A stretch of DNA of 64,000 nt from Candidatus Heimdallarchaeota archaeon (GCA_019894765.1 JAGXNT010000031.1:1-64000), one strand, 5' to 3'; shown: positions 44,478 to 53,771, counted from the stretch's first letter. The notes: generated from the letters alone by a model not told the origin. Made by a program: numbers and translations.

Positions 44478-44939
44478 ATGAAGCGAAAAATACTCATTAT
44501 TGTTCTTTCCGTTATTATTCTTGCGGGAACTGGTACTGGATTAGGGTTATATTTCTGGTTAAACCCACTTGGTGGAACAAATCTGAATCTTGAACCTGGA
44601 ACAGTACTTTCTGAAGGGACTTTTGTTCAAATTGATACATCACACTGGGGTTCTGGACCAGTCGAAATTGTACAATTGGCTAATGGTAGTTTGCAACTAC
44701 AATTCAATAGAGTTGAGATTGCAAATGGACCTGACTTGTATGTGTATTTATCCAATAAAACTTCATACACTGGTATATCCGATAATCCAGGCGGCTATGT
44801 AGATTTAGGACAATTACCATTTAATGAAGGCAGATTTTGGATGGATATTCCAGGGAGTACAAACTTAGCAGAAGTTAATTCAGTTCTAATTTGGTGTCTA
44901 CAATTTACAGTCGTCTTTACTTATGCAATATTAAGCTAG
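44478..44939 (+). CDS. Membrane-anchored DM13-domain protein
   Basis: About 153 residues: KR, then a hydrophobic anchor (ILIIVLSVIILAGTGTGLGLYF). Next comes a DM13 domain: EGTFVQID, GPVEIVQLANGSLQLQF, EIANGPDLYVYLSNK, GGYVDLGQLPFNEGRFWMDI and SVLIWCLQFTVVFTYAIL. DM13 has been proposed as a redox/electron-transfer domain with a near-invariant Cys, present here (IWC). I prefer ATG 44478 to the ATG at 44403 because the extra residues form an unlikely second hydrophobic leader. Confidence 0.78.
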   Translation: MKRKILIIVLSVIILAGTGTGLGLYFWLNPLGGTNLNLEPGTVLSEGTFVQIDTSHWGSGPVEIVQLANGSLQLQFNRVEIANGPDLYVYLSNKTSYTGISDNPGGYVDLGQLPFNEGRFWMDIPGSTNLAEVNSVLIWCLQFTVVFTYAILS

Positions 44940-45021
44940 AAACAAAAGACAATAATCGAAAATAAAGAGATTAAAAAAATAGAGAAAAGAATGCGAAGAA
45001 AGTTATCTTCACTTTTCATTT

Positions 45022-45888
45022 TTATTTATTGACTAATTCTTCCCAACCAGTTAGATTGAATTGTAGTCCAAGTGCTTCGTCATCCATACCAATTGCTAAA
45101 CCAATGTACTGAGAAAGATACATAGCAGGAAGTTTGACATCCTTACCTAGAACTTTGCCAGCAACATCTTGGGAAGCCCCGAGTTGTTTATGACAGAAAG
45201 GACAGATGTTTGCTATACTGTTGTATCCTCTTAGCTTCATAGTATTGATTTTTTCACCAGAGACTGTTAAGGCTTTTTCAGCATCAATTCCGATGGTAGT
45301 TGCAGAACAACAATCAAGTAATTCAGGATAAGCAGGTGATTGTGCACCAAGCACTTCAAGAATCTCTTGGATGTGGGTTGGTTGTTCATGATGATCTGGA
45401 CGCTTAATGGTTTTAGGTCTAATAGCATGGCAACCATAATGAGCTGCTGTAACAAATCCTTTAAGCTTCTTTTTAACGCTCTTCTGAATCTTCTCGAGAC
45501 CAATGTCTTCATAGAGAATTTCAAGAATATTTCTAACGGGAAGAGGACCATCATAATGTAAGCCTTCTTTTGCTAAAGCTTCATTGATTAAATCAATAGT
45601 ATCAGGGTGATGCGCTAATTCATGAGATAATTCGCTTAAGGAGAGATCGCAACCATTACAAATTGTAGCAATTGCTTCGTATCCTTGCTTCTTAGCTAAG
45701 GCATGAACTCTTGCAGCTAGGAATCCCCACATGGAATGCTTGGTTGTTTTAATTGGAGTTCCACAACAGTTTTGATCCTCAATGTCTTGAAAATCAATTC
45801 CAAAATGGGTTAATATTGCACGAGAGCTTATCTCGTTTTCGTAACTATCAGCTTGTGAAGTACAACCTGTGAAGAAACCGTATTTCAT
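45022..45888 (-). CDS. hdrB: Heterodisulfide reductase subunit B-like (CCG domains)
   Basis: A 288-residue subunit with two CCG cysteine-rich domains: C9 (FFTGCT), NCCGTPIK, ICNGCDLSL; then YGCHAIRP, LDCCSATTIG, NICPFCHKQ. In HdrB these hold two non-cubane [4Fe-4S] clusters that cleave a disulfide. The second CCG is changed to CCS, as in some non-methanogen homologs, so the disulfide may not be CoM-S-S-CoB. It is last in the operon hdrA-mvhD-hdrC-hdrB, with its ATG overlapping the hdrC stop (ATGA). Confidence 0.9.
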   Translation of the reverse strand: MKYGFFTGCTSQADSYENEISSRAILTHFGIDFQDIEDQNCCGTPIKTTKHSMWGFLAARVHALAKKQGYEAIATICNGCDLSLSELSHELAHHPDTIDLINEALAKEGLHYDGPLPVRNILEILYEDIGLEKIQKSVKKKLKGFVTAAHYGCHAIRPKTIKRPDHHEQPTHIQEILEVLGAQSPAYPELLDCCSATTIGIDAEKALTVSGEKINTMKLRGYNSIANICPFCHKQLGASQDVAGKVLGKDVKLPAMYLSQYIGLAIGMDDEALGLQFNLTGWEELVNK

Positions 45889-46424
45889 TTTTCTTCCTCC
45901 GCTTTCTTTATTTCGAGAACTTGGTCAGCTCCTACTATTTTCAGAGCTTCTTTGAATTTCTCTGGATCCTTTATCCCTCTTGGTGGCAAGTTTAAATCAT
46001 CTCGAGTGAGAAAATCAAAATCTGTTGTTTGTGCTTCTCTTGGTTGAATTATCGCTCCATTCTCTTTTACTGCTCGAATCATTTCTGTGAATGCTTTTGG
46101 CGGAGCAATCCCTCTATCAACTGCAATATTTGTGAGAGAGCCTATGGTTTGGACTGGTGAGGTTTTCATTGGGCATCTTGTTTGGCATGTTAGACAATTC
46201 ATGCAATACCACAGAATGCCTGATTCTATTAGATCTTCAACAAACCCCATATGAGCTGCCACTTGGATTTTATGAGGTGCGAATCCTTCAAAAATCTTGT
46301 TTGCGGGACAACCATTTGTACATTTTACGCAAGTATAGCAGTCCTCTGGTTTAGCTTCATCTGAGATAGCTTTTATTTTATTTGCTAGCTCTTTATCTCG
46401 AGAACTGTATTCAATAGTATCCAA
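45885..46424 (-). CDS. hdrC: Heterodisulfide reductase subunit C-like ferredoxin
   Basis: A 179-residue electron carrier between HdrA and HdrB. Two [4Fe-4S] motifs are CYTCVKCTNGCP (about residues 29-40) and CMNCLTCQTRCP (about 73-84). A helical C-terminal half follows, ending KIVGADQVLEIKKAEEEK. The start is TTG (46424), a few bases after a GGAGG-like sequence, 14 bases beyond the mvhD stop. It is coupled to hdrB by a four-base overlap. Soluble, with no membrane helix, so it belongs to the cytosolic HdrABC type rather than HdrDE. Confidence 0.9.
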   Translation of the reverse strand: MDTIEYSSRDKELANKIKAISDEAKPEDCYTCVKCTNGCPANKIFEGFAPHKIQVAAHMGFVEDLIESGILWYCMNCLTCQTRCPMKTSPVQTIGSLTNIAVDRGIAPPKAFTEMIRAVKENGAIIQPREAQTTDFDFLTRDDLNLPPRGIKDPEKFKEALKIVGADQVLEIKKAEEEK

Positions 46425-46438
46425 GATTATTCCTCCAA

Positions 46439-46885
46439 CTATTTATTTAAAGGGCTTGGTCCAAGCTCTCTGAGCTTATCTACCATCTCGATTACAGTGT
46501 TAGCGAATTTATTTCCTTCACCTGCTGAGATAAATTCTAAACGCAATCGGTCTTTCTCTATCAGAAAAGATTCCATCAACTTATGAAGCAAATTCACTCT
46601 CTTGTAGGTTTTATAGTTCTGAGAAATGTAATGACAATCACCAAGGTGACAAGCAGCGATTAGTACTCCATCAGCTCCGTTTTCAAAAGCATCGACTACG
46701 AATTGTGGATCAACTCTACCTGAACACATGGTTCTAATAATTCTGATATTTGGGGGATACTTCAATCTTGAGAGTCCTGCCAAATCTGCTCCTGCATATG
46801 AACACCAATTACAGCAAAAAGCTAGGAGATTGGGTTCAAATGTTTGATCTGTTTTTTTAACAACGGTGGTTGCTTTTTGGTTCAT
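46439..46885 (-). CDS. mvhD: MvhD-like [2Fe-2S] electron-transfer subunit
   Basis: A 148-residue protein matching the MvhD/HdrA-partner family: LLAFCCNWCSYAGADLAGL, RIIRTMCSGRVDPQFVVDAF, GVLIAACHLGDCHYISQN. These five cysteines bind the [2Fe-2S] cluster that passes electrons into HdrA. In methanogens it links a [NiFe] hydrogenase to HdrA; no hydrogenase large or small subunit genes are adjacent here. It lies between hdrA (18-base gap) and hdrC (14-base gap). Confidence 0.88.
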   Translation of the reverse strand: MNQKATTVVKKTDQTFEPNLLAFCCNWCSYAGADLAGLSRLKYPPNIRIIRTMCSGRVDPQFVVDAFENGADGVLIAACHLGDCHYISQNYKTYKRVNLLHKLMESFLIEKDRLRLEFISAGEGNKFANTVIEMVDKLRELGPSPLNK

Positions 46886-46903
46886 ATATTTGTCCCCCTT
46901 TTT

Positions 46904-49900
46904 TTAAGGTGCGGGTGATGACGTTTCTTTAAATGCAGTTTCAATCATTGCTTCGATTTGGGCATTTGTATAGTGATTCATTACTATCGCATTCGATGGG
47001 CAAGCCACTACACATACACCACAGCCTTCACAAAGGATTTCATTGATTTTAGATTTTACTAATCCTTCGTCATTTACTGTCAACGATAAGGCGTTGAATG
47101 CACATGTTGAAATGCATGTGCCACATCCGACGCAGACATCTTGATTCAGTGAAGCAACAATTGAATCCTTTTCTATCTTTTTGCTTTTAATAAGTTTCGT
47201 TGCTAATGAAGCTGCAGCTAAACCTTGTGAAACACTGTCTGTAATATCTATTGGACCTCTGCAAGCACCTGCTACGAACTTCCCAGAAGACGCAGTTTCC
47301 ACTGGGCCGAGCTTTATGTGTTTTTCAATGAAGAAACCATCTTTATCCATAGAACAATTCATGAGTTCACCAATCTTCTTGGTACTTGCTGTTGGTTCCA
47401 TGGCTGTCTGTAGAATTATTAAATCCGGTTTGAATCGTATGGTTTTGTCTAAATCGGTATTGTATACATCAAAGTACATTTTACCTTCTAGGTCTTTTCT
47501 GATTTCACTTGGAACACCTCTTATGAAATCAGCTCCCAATGATCTTGTTTTATTGTATAATTCTTCGTAACCTTTACCGAATGTTCGTATGTCTTTATAG
47601 AAGAGTAAAGTGTCTACATCTTTTCCGTATTTGTTTTTCAACAAATATACATGTTTTATTGAAGCTGTACAACAATAGCGGGAACAGTACTCATGGTAGT
47701 TAAGATCTCTACTACCAACACAATTGATGAATGCGATTGTCTTTGGTTTTTCTCCAGTTGATGGTACTGTGAGTTTTCCATCTGTTGGACCTGCAGAATT
47801 TGTTAATCGCTCAAATTCCATTCCTATTATTATGTCTGGATATTCAGGATCCTTGTAATGATACTGAGGAATAACACTTGGATCGAATGTTTGGAATCCT
47901 GTTGCTACGATTATTGCACCGACTTTATCATGAATTCTTGTTGGTAATGCATCATGGTTAATGGCATTTGCTTCACAAATTCGAACGCATTCTTTACAAA
48001 CACCACAATTAGCACAGTGCAAACATCGACTTGCTTCTTCTATTGCATCCTCTTCTGAGAATGGTTTCACTACCTCGAGATAGCAATTATCTATACGTTT
48101 GTCAACAGGTTCCTTTGGTTGTGCTTTTCTCTTCACATTGTTTGCTCGTTCTACTGGAACTTCTGTAATAACTTTCCCAACTCGAACTCTTCCTTTGTAA
48201 ACTTGAGAGTGAGTTGTATTTTCATCTGGTCTACCAAGATACATATCTTCTCCTTGGATATATCTGTGAGCTGATTCAGCAGCCCATTTTCCAGATGCAA
48301 CAGCCTCAATAACTGATTCTGGACTATAATAGAATTCTCCACAACAGAATATATGTGGATGAGTTTGAGATTGTAAGGTTTTAGTATCAAGGATTAAGTT
48401 GCCATGTCTATCAACCATATCTTTGGGGATAATTGTACGATCGAAGTATTGACCAATTGCTACATAAACATGATCAAATTCTTCTTTATATTCGGAGCCT
48501 TCTAAGCAAACAGCTCTTCGTCGACCATCTGCACCGGGTTCAGTAAGCTCGGTTTTAATGAGTTCTGCTGCTACTAGTTTTCCATTATTGCCTATGAATT
48601 TCCCAACTTGGACTCGAGTATCAACAAGGATGCCTTCTTCTATAGCATCATCAATTTCTTCCTGATATGCTGGCATTTCTTCTCTATCGCGGCGATAGAG
48701 GATTTTAACTTCATGCGCTCCAAGTCGTTTAGCTACACGTGCGACATCTACTGCGGTATTTCCTCCTCCAACAATTCCTACTTTTCCTTTCAATTTTGTA
48801 ACTTTCTTTTCACAAACATCCTTAAGGAAACCGAGACCAGGAGTAACACCTTTGAGATCTTCTCCATCAACAAACAATTCATAATTACCAATTGCACCAG
48901 ATGAGACAATTACTGCATCATAACCTTTCTTTCGGAGTAAACCTCGTTTCTTCAAGTCATCAAAGGTTAATTCTTCGTTTTGTCCAACTCTAAAACCTGT
49001 TTTGAGTTCAACACCAAGATCAAGAATTCGTTGGATTTCATAATCTAAAACATCCTTTGGTAATCGGTAATCAGGAATGGCGTATTGAAGTAGTCCACCT
49101 GCTTTTTCCTTCATTTCATAAATAGTAACTTTGTACCCTTTCTTGGCTAACCACCATGCAGAGGATAAACCGGAAGGACCTGCTCCTACGATTGCGATTT
49201 TCTCTTTGTATATTTTTAGTATTGGTTTTACTTTTTTTGTTCCAATTTCTTTTCTTTCATAATCACAAATGAAGTTCTTCAATGCTCGAATGGATACAGG
49301 ATCATCTACTAGAGCTCGCCCACAATTTTTCTCGCAGTGACCAACACAGATTTTTCCGCAAACAGATGGAAATGGATTTTCTTCTCTGATTAACTCAAGA
49401 GCTTCCTCAAATTTACCTATTGAAATTAAGTTGACATATCCTTGAACGTGAATGTCTGCAGGACATCCATCTCTACAAGGTGGAATGCCTAACATATCAA
49501 TAGTATAACATTGTGGAACTGCTTGGGGGAAAGGCATGTATGTTGCTTTGTGTGTAACTAATCCTTCATCAAATGTACTAATGATATCTGTTGGACAATT
49601 CTTTGTGCAGTCGCCACAGGTCGTGCATTTTTCTGGATCAATATACAATGCTTTCTGAACGATTTCTACGTCAAAATTCCCAACATACCCTGAAATATTA
49701 GTTACCTCTGCATTAGTTAATAATGTAATTCGAGAATTATCTGTTACATCTGCCATTTTAGGAGTCAATATACATGCGGAGCAATCTTGTGTAGGAAATG
49801 TCTTATCTAGTTGAGCCATTTTCCCACCAATAGTCGCTTCTTTCTCGACAAGAATTGTATCCACTTCTAAATCCGCTAGTGCTAATGAGGTTGTTATCCC

Positions 49901-50362
49901 AGTTATTCCTCCACCTATAACAAGAGCTTTTGGAACTCCCGAGACAACATTTGGACTTAGAGGTTCCAGAAGTGCAGCCCTGCTTACTGCCATTCTAACA
50001 AGACTTTTAGCTTTTTGGGTTGCTTTTTCTAAATCATCAGTTACCCAACTAACTTGTTCTCTAATATTAGCCATTTCAAATAAGTACTTGTTTAATCCCG
50101 CTCCCTGCACGGTTTTTCTGAAGGTTTCTTCGTGCATTCGTGGACTACAGGATGAGACCACAATTCGATTTAATTTATGTTCTGCGATGTCTTCCTGTAT
50201 TTTCTTTTGACTGGGTTTTGAACAGCTATACTTGAAAGTATGAGCATGCACAACATGAGGAAGCCTTTTCGCATATTCAGTTACATCATCACAATTAACG
50301 GTGGAAGCTATATTTGAACCGCACATACAAATATAGACACCAATCCTTTTTTCCTCGCTCAC
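46904..50362 (-). CDS. hdrA: HdrA with inserted GltD-like NAD(P)H module (flavin bifurcation subunit)
   Basis: A 1152-residue fusion. Residues 1-145: HdrA N-domain (YICMCGSNIA, SSCSPRMHE). 146-205: FAD site (VIGGGITGITTSLAL, IGGKMAQLDKTFPTQDCSAC). 246-256: ferredoxin CTTCGDCTKNCP. From about 275 to 800 lies an inserted GltD-like unit: PCRDGCPADIHVQGYV, CGKICVGHCEKNCGR, second FAD motif IVGAGPSGLS (391-400), NAD(P)H motif GIVGGGNTAVDVA (529-541), CLHCANCGVCKECVRIC. HdrA then resumes (GAIIVATGFQTFDP, NCVGSRD) and ends with CVGCGTCISTC and CEGCGVCVVACP. The GltD unit would let NAD(P)H exchange electrons with the bifurcating flavin. GTG start. Confidence 0.92.
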   Translation of the reverse strand: MSEEKRIGVYICMCGSNIASTVNCDDVTEYAKRLPHVVHAHTFKYSCSKPSQKKIQEDIAEHKLNRIVVSSCSPRMHEETFRKTVQGAGLNKYLFEMANIREQVSWVTDDLEKATQKAKSLVRMAVSRAALLEPLSPNVVSGVPKALVIGGGITGITTSLALADLEVDTILVEKEATIGGKMAQLDKTFPTQDCSACILTPKMADVTDNSRITLLTNAEVTNISGYVGNFDVEIVQKALYIDPEKCTTCGDCTKNCPTDIISTFDEGLVTHKATYMPFPQAVPQCYTIDMLGIPPCRDGCPADIHVQGYVNLISIGKFEEALELIREENPFPSVCGKICVGHCEKNCGRALVDDPVSIRALKNFICDYERKEIGTKKVKPILKIYKEKIAIVGAGPSGLSSAWWLAKKGYKVTIYEMKEKAGGLLQYAIPDYRLPKDVLDYEIQRILDLGVELKTGFRVGQNEELTFDDLKKRGLLRKKGYDAVIVSSGAIGNYELFVDGEDLKGVTPGLGFLKDVCEKKVTKLKGKVGIVGGGNTAVDVARVAKRLGAHEVKILYRRDREEMPAYQEEIDDAIEEGILVDTRVQVGKFIGNNGKLVAAELIKTELTEPGADGRRRAVCLEGSEYKEEFDHVYVAIGQYFDRTIIPKDMVDRHGNLILDTKTLQSQTHPHIFCCGEFYYSPESVIEAVASGKWAAESAHRYIQGEDMYLGRPDENTTHSQVYKGRVRVGKVITEVPVERANNVKRKAQPKEPVDKRIDNCYLEVVKPFSEEDAIEEASRCLHCANCGVCKECVRICEANAINHDALPTRIHDKVGAIIVATGFQTFDPSVIPQYHYKDPEYPDIIIGMEFERLTNSAGPTDGKLTVPSTGEKPKTIAFINCVGSRDLNYHEYCSRYCCTASIKHVYLLKNKYGKDVDTLLFYKDIRTFGKGYEELYNKTRSLGADFIRGVPSEIRKDLEGKMYFDVYNTDLDKTIRFKPDLIILQTAMEPTASTKKIGELMNCSMDKDGFFIEKHIKLGPVETASSGKFVAGACRGPIDITDSVSQGLAAASLATKLIKSKKIEKDSIVASLNQDVCVGCGTCISTCAFNALSLTVNDEGLVKSKINEILCEGCGVCVVACPSNAIVMNHYTNAQIEAMIETAFKETSSPAP

Positions 50363-50425
50363 TTGGTGATTTCTCCGAAGATTTATTGATTGACTTAAGT
50401 CGCATCACATTGAATATAACTTATT

Positions 50426-50436
50426 AAAATTTATAG
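50426..50436 (-). promoter_or_regulatory. TATA box of the hdr operon
   Basis: On the minus strand the sequence reads CTATAAATTTT, about 65-75 bases before the GTG start of hdrA, implying a leader of about 40 bases; GGAG lies in that leader. Confidence 0.5.
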
Positions 50437-50617
50437 TGGTGATTTTGACGCCATTTACTTAGATGATTATTTGAAGAAAGTTTATTACTGAGTAGCAACT
50501 CAAAGATGGTTAAAAAAACGGAAGATTCTTATGTAACCAGACTAATATTTTTCAGACTGTATTTGCAAAACAGGAGTATTATTCCACCTATTACAACTAT
50601 ATAGAGGATCAGTAGAA

Positions 50618-51619
50618 ATGAAAGTTTTAGTTACAGGAGCCTTTGGCAACGTGGGTGCTAGCACCTTGAAGGCCTTAATTGCCAAAAATAAACATGAAAT
50701 TACTTGTTTTGATAAACCCAAGCTTGTTAATCGAAAAGAAGCAAGGAAATTCAAGAAAAACAGTAAAATCATTTGGGGAGACTTGCGAAATCCCAAAAAA
50801 GTTGAAAAAGCAGTTCAAGGACAAGATATTGTACTCCATATTGGAGGAATTATTCCACCTGCTGCTAATAGGAGTAGAAAACGAACCTTTGACATCAATC
50901 TTGGTGGAACAAAAAATATTGTTAATGCAATTGTAAAGCAAGCAACCAAGCCAAGGATGATCTATACTTCATCAGTAGCTGTGTACGGAGATGTCAGAGA
51001 ACAAGGAGAGCATTGTATAGATATTGATTATCCTTTTAATCCTAGTCCTAATGATTTCTACGCAGTAACAAAAATACAAGCAGAGGAATATATTCGAAAA
51101 TCTGGTGTCGAATTTGTTATCTTCAGACTTAGCTATATTCCAAACGCAGAGAAGATTGCTCTCACACCACTAATGTTTCGTATGCCATTAGATACACCAA
51201 TGGAATTCACACACACCTTAGATACTGGATTAGCAATAGCAAATACAATTGAGAAAGATGAAATGTTTGGTAAGGTCTACAACCTAGGTGGCGGGAAAAA
51301 ATGTCAAATGTATTATAAAGAATTTCTTGAGAACATGTTACCATTCATGGGAGTGGATATGTTACCTGATGAAGCCTTCAGTACCGAGCCATTTCATTGT
51401 TGTTTCTATGATACTACTGAACTGGAAAAATTGCTACAATTCCAAAAACATGAAATGAAAGATCTCTTTCAAGAAATGGTAGATAATACAAGAGCTGCTA
51501 GAGTTCTAGCTCGAATGTTCAAACCTATCGTTCGGCCGTTTCTTTTAATGTTATCACCCCATTATGGGAAGAATAAACGTCTAAAACATAAGCAAAAGAG
51601 ATTAGAAAAGAAGAAGTAG
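50618..51619 (+). CDS. Extended SDR family NAD-dependent epimerase/dehydratase
   Basis: A 333-residue protein. The Rossmann motif VLVTGAFGNVGAS is at residues 3-15, then ITCFDKPK (Asp after beta-2, NAD-type), WGDLRNP and VLHIGGIIPP. Catalytic residues are YTSSVAVYG (Ser) and FYAVTK (YxxxK). The C-terminal substrate domain ends in a basic tail (KNKRLKHKQKRLEKKK). It is related to UDP-sugar epimerases. No other sugar-nucleotide genes adjoin. T-rich DNA (51636-51668) follows as probable terminator. Confidence 0.86.
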   Translation: MKVLVTGAFGNVGASTLKALIAKNKHEITCFDKPKLVNRKEARKFKKNSKIIWGDLRNPKKVEKAVQGQDIVLHIGGIIPPAANRSRKRTFDINLGGTKNIVNAIVKQATKPRMIYTSSVAVYGDVREQGEHCIDIDYPFNPSPNDFYAVTKIQAEEYIRKSGVEFVIFRLSYIPNAEKIALTPLMFRMPLDTPMEFTHTLDTGLAIANTIEKDEMFGKVYNLGGGKKCQMYYKEFLENMLPFMGVDMLPDEAFSTEPFHCCFYDTTELEKLLQFQKHEMKDLFQEMVDNTRAARVLARMFKPIVRPFLLMLSPHYGKNKRLKHKQKRLEKKK

Positions 51620-51635
51620 AAATGACACAAGTGAT

Positions 51636-51668
51636 TTGTTCATTTTCTTGTTTTTTCTTCTTTTTATT
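51636..51668 (+). terminator. T-rich terminator after the SDR gene
   Basis: CATTTTCTTGTTTTTTCTTCTTTTTATTTC, with several T runs and no stem, in the 163-base spacer between the SDR gene and the convergent LRR gene. Nothing else is evident in that spacer. Confidence 0.4.
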
Positions 51669-51782
51669 TCAGAAAATCTCTAGCATTTTTTGTCCAGTTC
51701 TGTCGTGATTTAAAAATAATTTTCCCAAATTCCATTGTTAATAAATAGAATTTAAGAGTTGTTTGTGTTCGACAAATAACTT

Positions 51783-52382
51783 CTATCGTCTATTATAATC
51801 GTTTTTTACTTTACATCCCCTACTCTCTAATTGTGTTAATACCCCTATTGTTTTCTTATGCATTGTCGTTCTAAAATCCAAATGAATTTCTTCTAATAGT
51901 TTTAACTCGAGTAGTTCACCGGGCAAGGAATGAATTTGATTATTCTGTAGGAATAGCTTCCTAAGCAATTTACAATTACCAATAGCTTTCGGTATTGAGT
52001 AAAGTTGATTATTATTTAGTTTCAAAATTCGTAACAATCTAAGGTTCTCTATCCAATTGGGAATACTAGCTATTTGATTGTGACTTAAATCTAAAACTGC
52101 GATTTTTGACATGTTCTTTATAGCATTTGGAAAAATGATTAAGAGATTTCCAGAGAGAGTTAAGGTTATAATTTCGTTTAGTTCAGTAATTTCCTCTGGA
52201 ATTTCTTTTAGACTTAAATTAGACAAACTTAGGGATAAGGTGCTTCCTTCACTTTGAATGAAAAAAACATCTTTACTTGAGGGAAAATCAAGTTCTTCCT
52301 CGATTACTTGATTTATCTGTTCCTCAATTTTGCGAATGATTATTTGTTCCTTTTGACTTACTTCAGGCAAATTATTTCTCAC
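51783..52382 (-). CDS. Leucine-rich-repeat protein
   Basis: A 199-residue cytosolic protein. Residues 48-170 hold five to six LRRs of about 23 residues: LSNLSLKEIPEEITELNEI, LTLSGNLLIIFPNAIKNMSK, LDLSHNQIASIPNWIENLRL, LKLNNNQLYSIPKAIGNCKL, LFLQNNQIHSLPGELLELKL. The IP motif after LxxNxL marks the plant/small-GTPase-associated type seen with Ras-like systems. An N-terminal helical cap and a C-terminal basic end are present. It lies six bases after the M20 peptidase stop, so it is in one operon. It is probably a protein-binding adaptor. Confidence 0.87.
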   Translation of the reverse strand: MRNNLPEVSQKEQIIIRKIEEQINQVIEEELDFPSSKDVFFIQSEGSTLSLSLSNLSLKEIPEEITELNEIITLTLSGNLLIIFPNAIKNMSKIAVLDLSHNQIASIPNWIENLRLLRILKLNNNQLYSIPKAIGNCKLLRKLFLQNNQIHSLPGELLELKLLEEIHLDFRTTMHKKTIGVLTQLESRGCKVKNDYNRR

Positions 52383-52388
52383 TTTAAT

Positions 52389-53591
52389 TTACTCTTTTGT
52401 ATTTTCAGCCCATTTGAAATAAAAATTCAAATAAAATTCTGTAGCTTTCACAAGATGATCTATTGGAACATGTTCCTCACAAGTATGAGCATATTTTTCA
52501 TCTCCTGGACCAAAACCTATTGTTGGTATATCAAACAATCCCTTTGTTGCCACACCATTTGTTGAGAATTGCCAAAGCTTAGTTTCAGGTTCCTCATCAA
52601 ATTGTGATTTAAAGGCTTCAATTGCAGCTTTAACCAAAGGATGATTATCATTCATCTTCCATGAAGGATAGTATGCGATAACTGTCTGAACATAACCTTT
52701 GTGGGTTTTAATTTTGAATGAATGAATTTTAACCTCTGCACTTGCGTCCATTACTGAAGGGAGTTTAGTTATTTCTTTAATTACGCTTTCTTTTGAATCT
52801 TTTAATCCCAATCTTCGATCTAGATAAATTATTGCTTTTTCAGGTATAGCATTAAGAGAAACACTTTGCGAATTTATTGCAGTTACAGCTATGGAACCCT
52901 TTCCAAAATCAGGATCCACAGGCAAATTTTCATGTAATTTTTCAATTTCAGAAATAATTTTGCTTAACTTGTAAATGGGATTTACGCCTAAATCAGGCAT
53001 TGAACCATGACTTGAAACACCTGTAGCATGAACTTCAAGATCGATACGTCCCCTATGCCCTAAACTTATTCCCAGATTTGATGGTTCAGTTAGTAGCACT
53101 GCATCAGGTTTTATTCCTAAATTCTTAATGATAAATTGCCAATTGACACCTTCAGCATTTTCCTCGTAAATGGATGCTACAAAATATATTGTGAGATTTT
53201 TAGGCACACCTAGTTCTTTTAACAATTTAAATGCATATAATGCAGTTACTAACCCCCCTTTTTGGTCACAAGACCCTCGTCCAAAGATCTTGTTATCCTC
53301 TATCTTTCCATATAATGGATTGAAACCCCAATTACTCAAGTCTCCTAATCCAACTGTATCAACATGAGCATCAACAGCTAGAACATTTGGACCGGTCCCC
53401 ATTTTTCCTATGAGGTTCCCCATTTCATCAACAATAATTTCATCAAAACCCATCTCATGCATTTCTCGAGTCAAAACTGATATTATTAAACCCTCAGTTC
53501 CAGTTTCTGATGGAGTTGCCACTAGAGTTCTGGTTAACTTGATGATATTCTCTTTGTGAAAATCTACAAGAGTTCTAATTTTCTCTTTCAT
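52389..53591 (-). CDS. M20 family metallopeptidase (YgeY-like)
   Basis: A 400-residue binuclear zinc hydrolase. Metal-site residues: LAVDAHVDTVG (His, Asp), GRGSCDQKGG (bridging Asp), YEENAEG (catalytic Glu and ligand Glu), LLTEPSN, and C-terminal HTCEEHV (His). The dimerisation domain starts at HRGRIDLEVHATGVSSHGSMP. The order DxxNWGFNPLYGKIEDNKIFGRG follows the YgeY subgroup (putative peptidase/deacetylase linked to purine or peptide use). Full length. First gene of an operon with the LRR gene. Confidence 0.9.
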   Translation of the reverse strand: MKEKIRTLVDFHKENIIKLTRTLVATPSETGTEGLIISVLTREMHEMGFDEIIVDEMGNLIGKMGTGPNVLAVDAHVDTVGLGDLSNWGFNPLYGKIEDNKIFGRGSCDQKGGLVTALYAFKLLKELGVPKNLTIYFVASIYEENAEGVNWQFIIKNLGIKPDAVLLTEPSNLGISLGHRGRIDLEVHATGVSSHGSMPDLGVNPIYKLSKIISEIEKLHENLPVDPDFGKGSIAVTAINSQSVSLNAIPEKAIIYLDRRLGLKDSKESVIKEITKLPSVMDASAEVKIHSFKIKTHKGYVQTVIAYYPSWKMNDNHPLVKAAIEAFKSQFDEEPETKLWQFSTNGVATKGLFDIPTIGFGPGDEKYAHTCEEHVPIDHLVKATEFYLNFYFKWAENTKE

Positions 53592-53771
53592 GATTAAATC
53601 ACGGGTTCTTCAATTCTCTAAGATATATACTCTATTCAGATTAAGGATTCATTTATGTTTTGTTTTTCAAGAGTAATCAAAAGATGTTCATAAGTGCCCA
53701 CCTAACTTATCAATAGTGCTCAGTCTATTGGGGATACAACTAATATTATTCATAAAAAAACAGGGTTTGTT

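Noticed and set aside
47181..47570. 129-codon open frame on the plus strand
   Set aside because: It is antisense within hdrA, with no start signal and no family similarity.
50542..50941. Overlapping short frames on both strands at the SDR gene start
   Set aside because: All conflict with the clear Rossmann-fold gene at 50618 and have no supporting motif.
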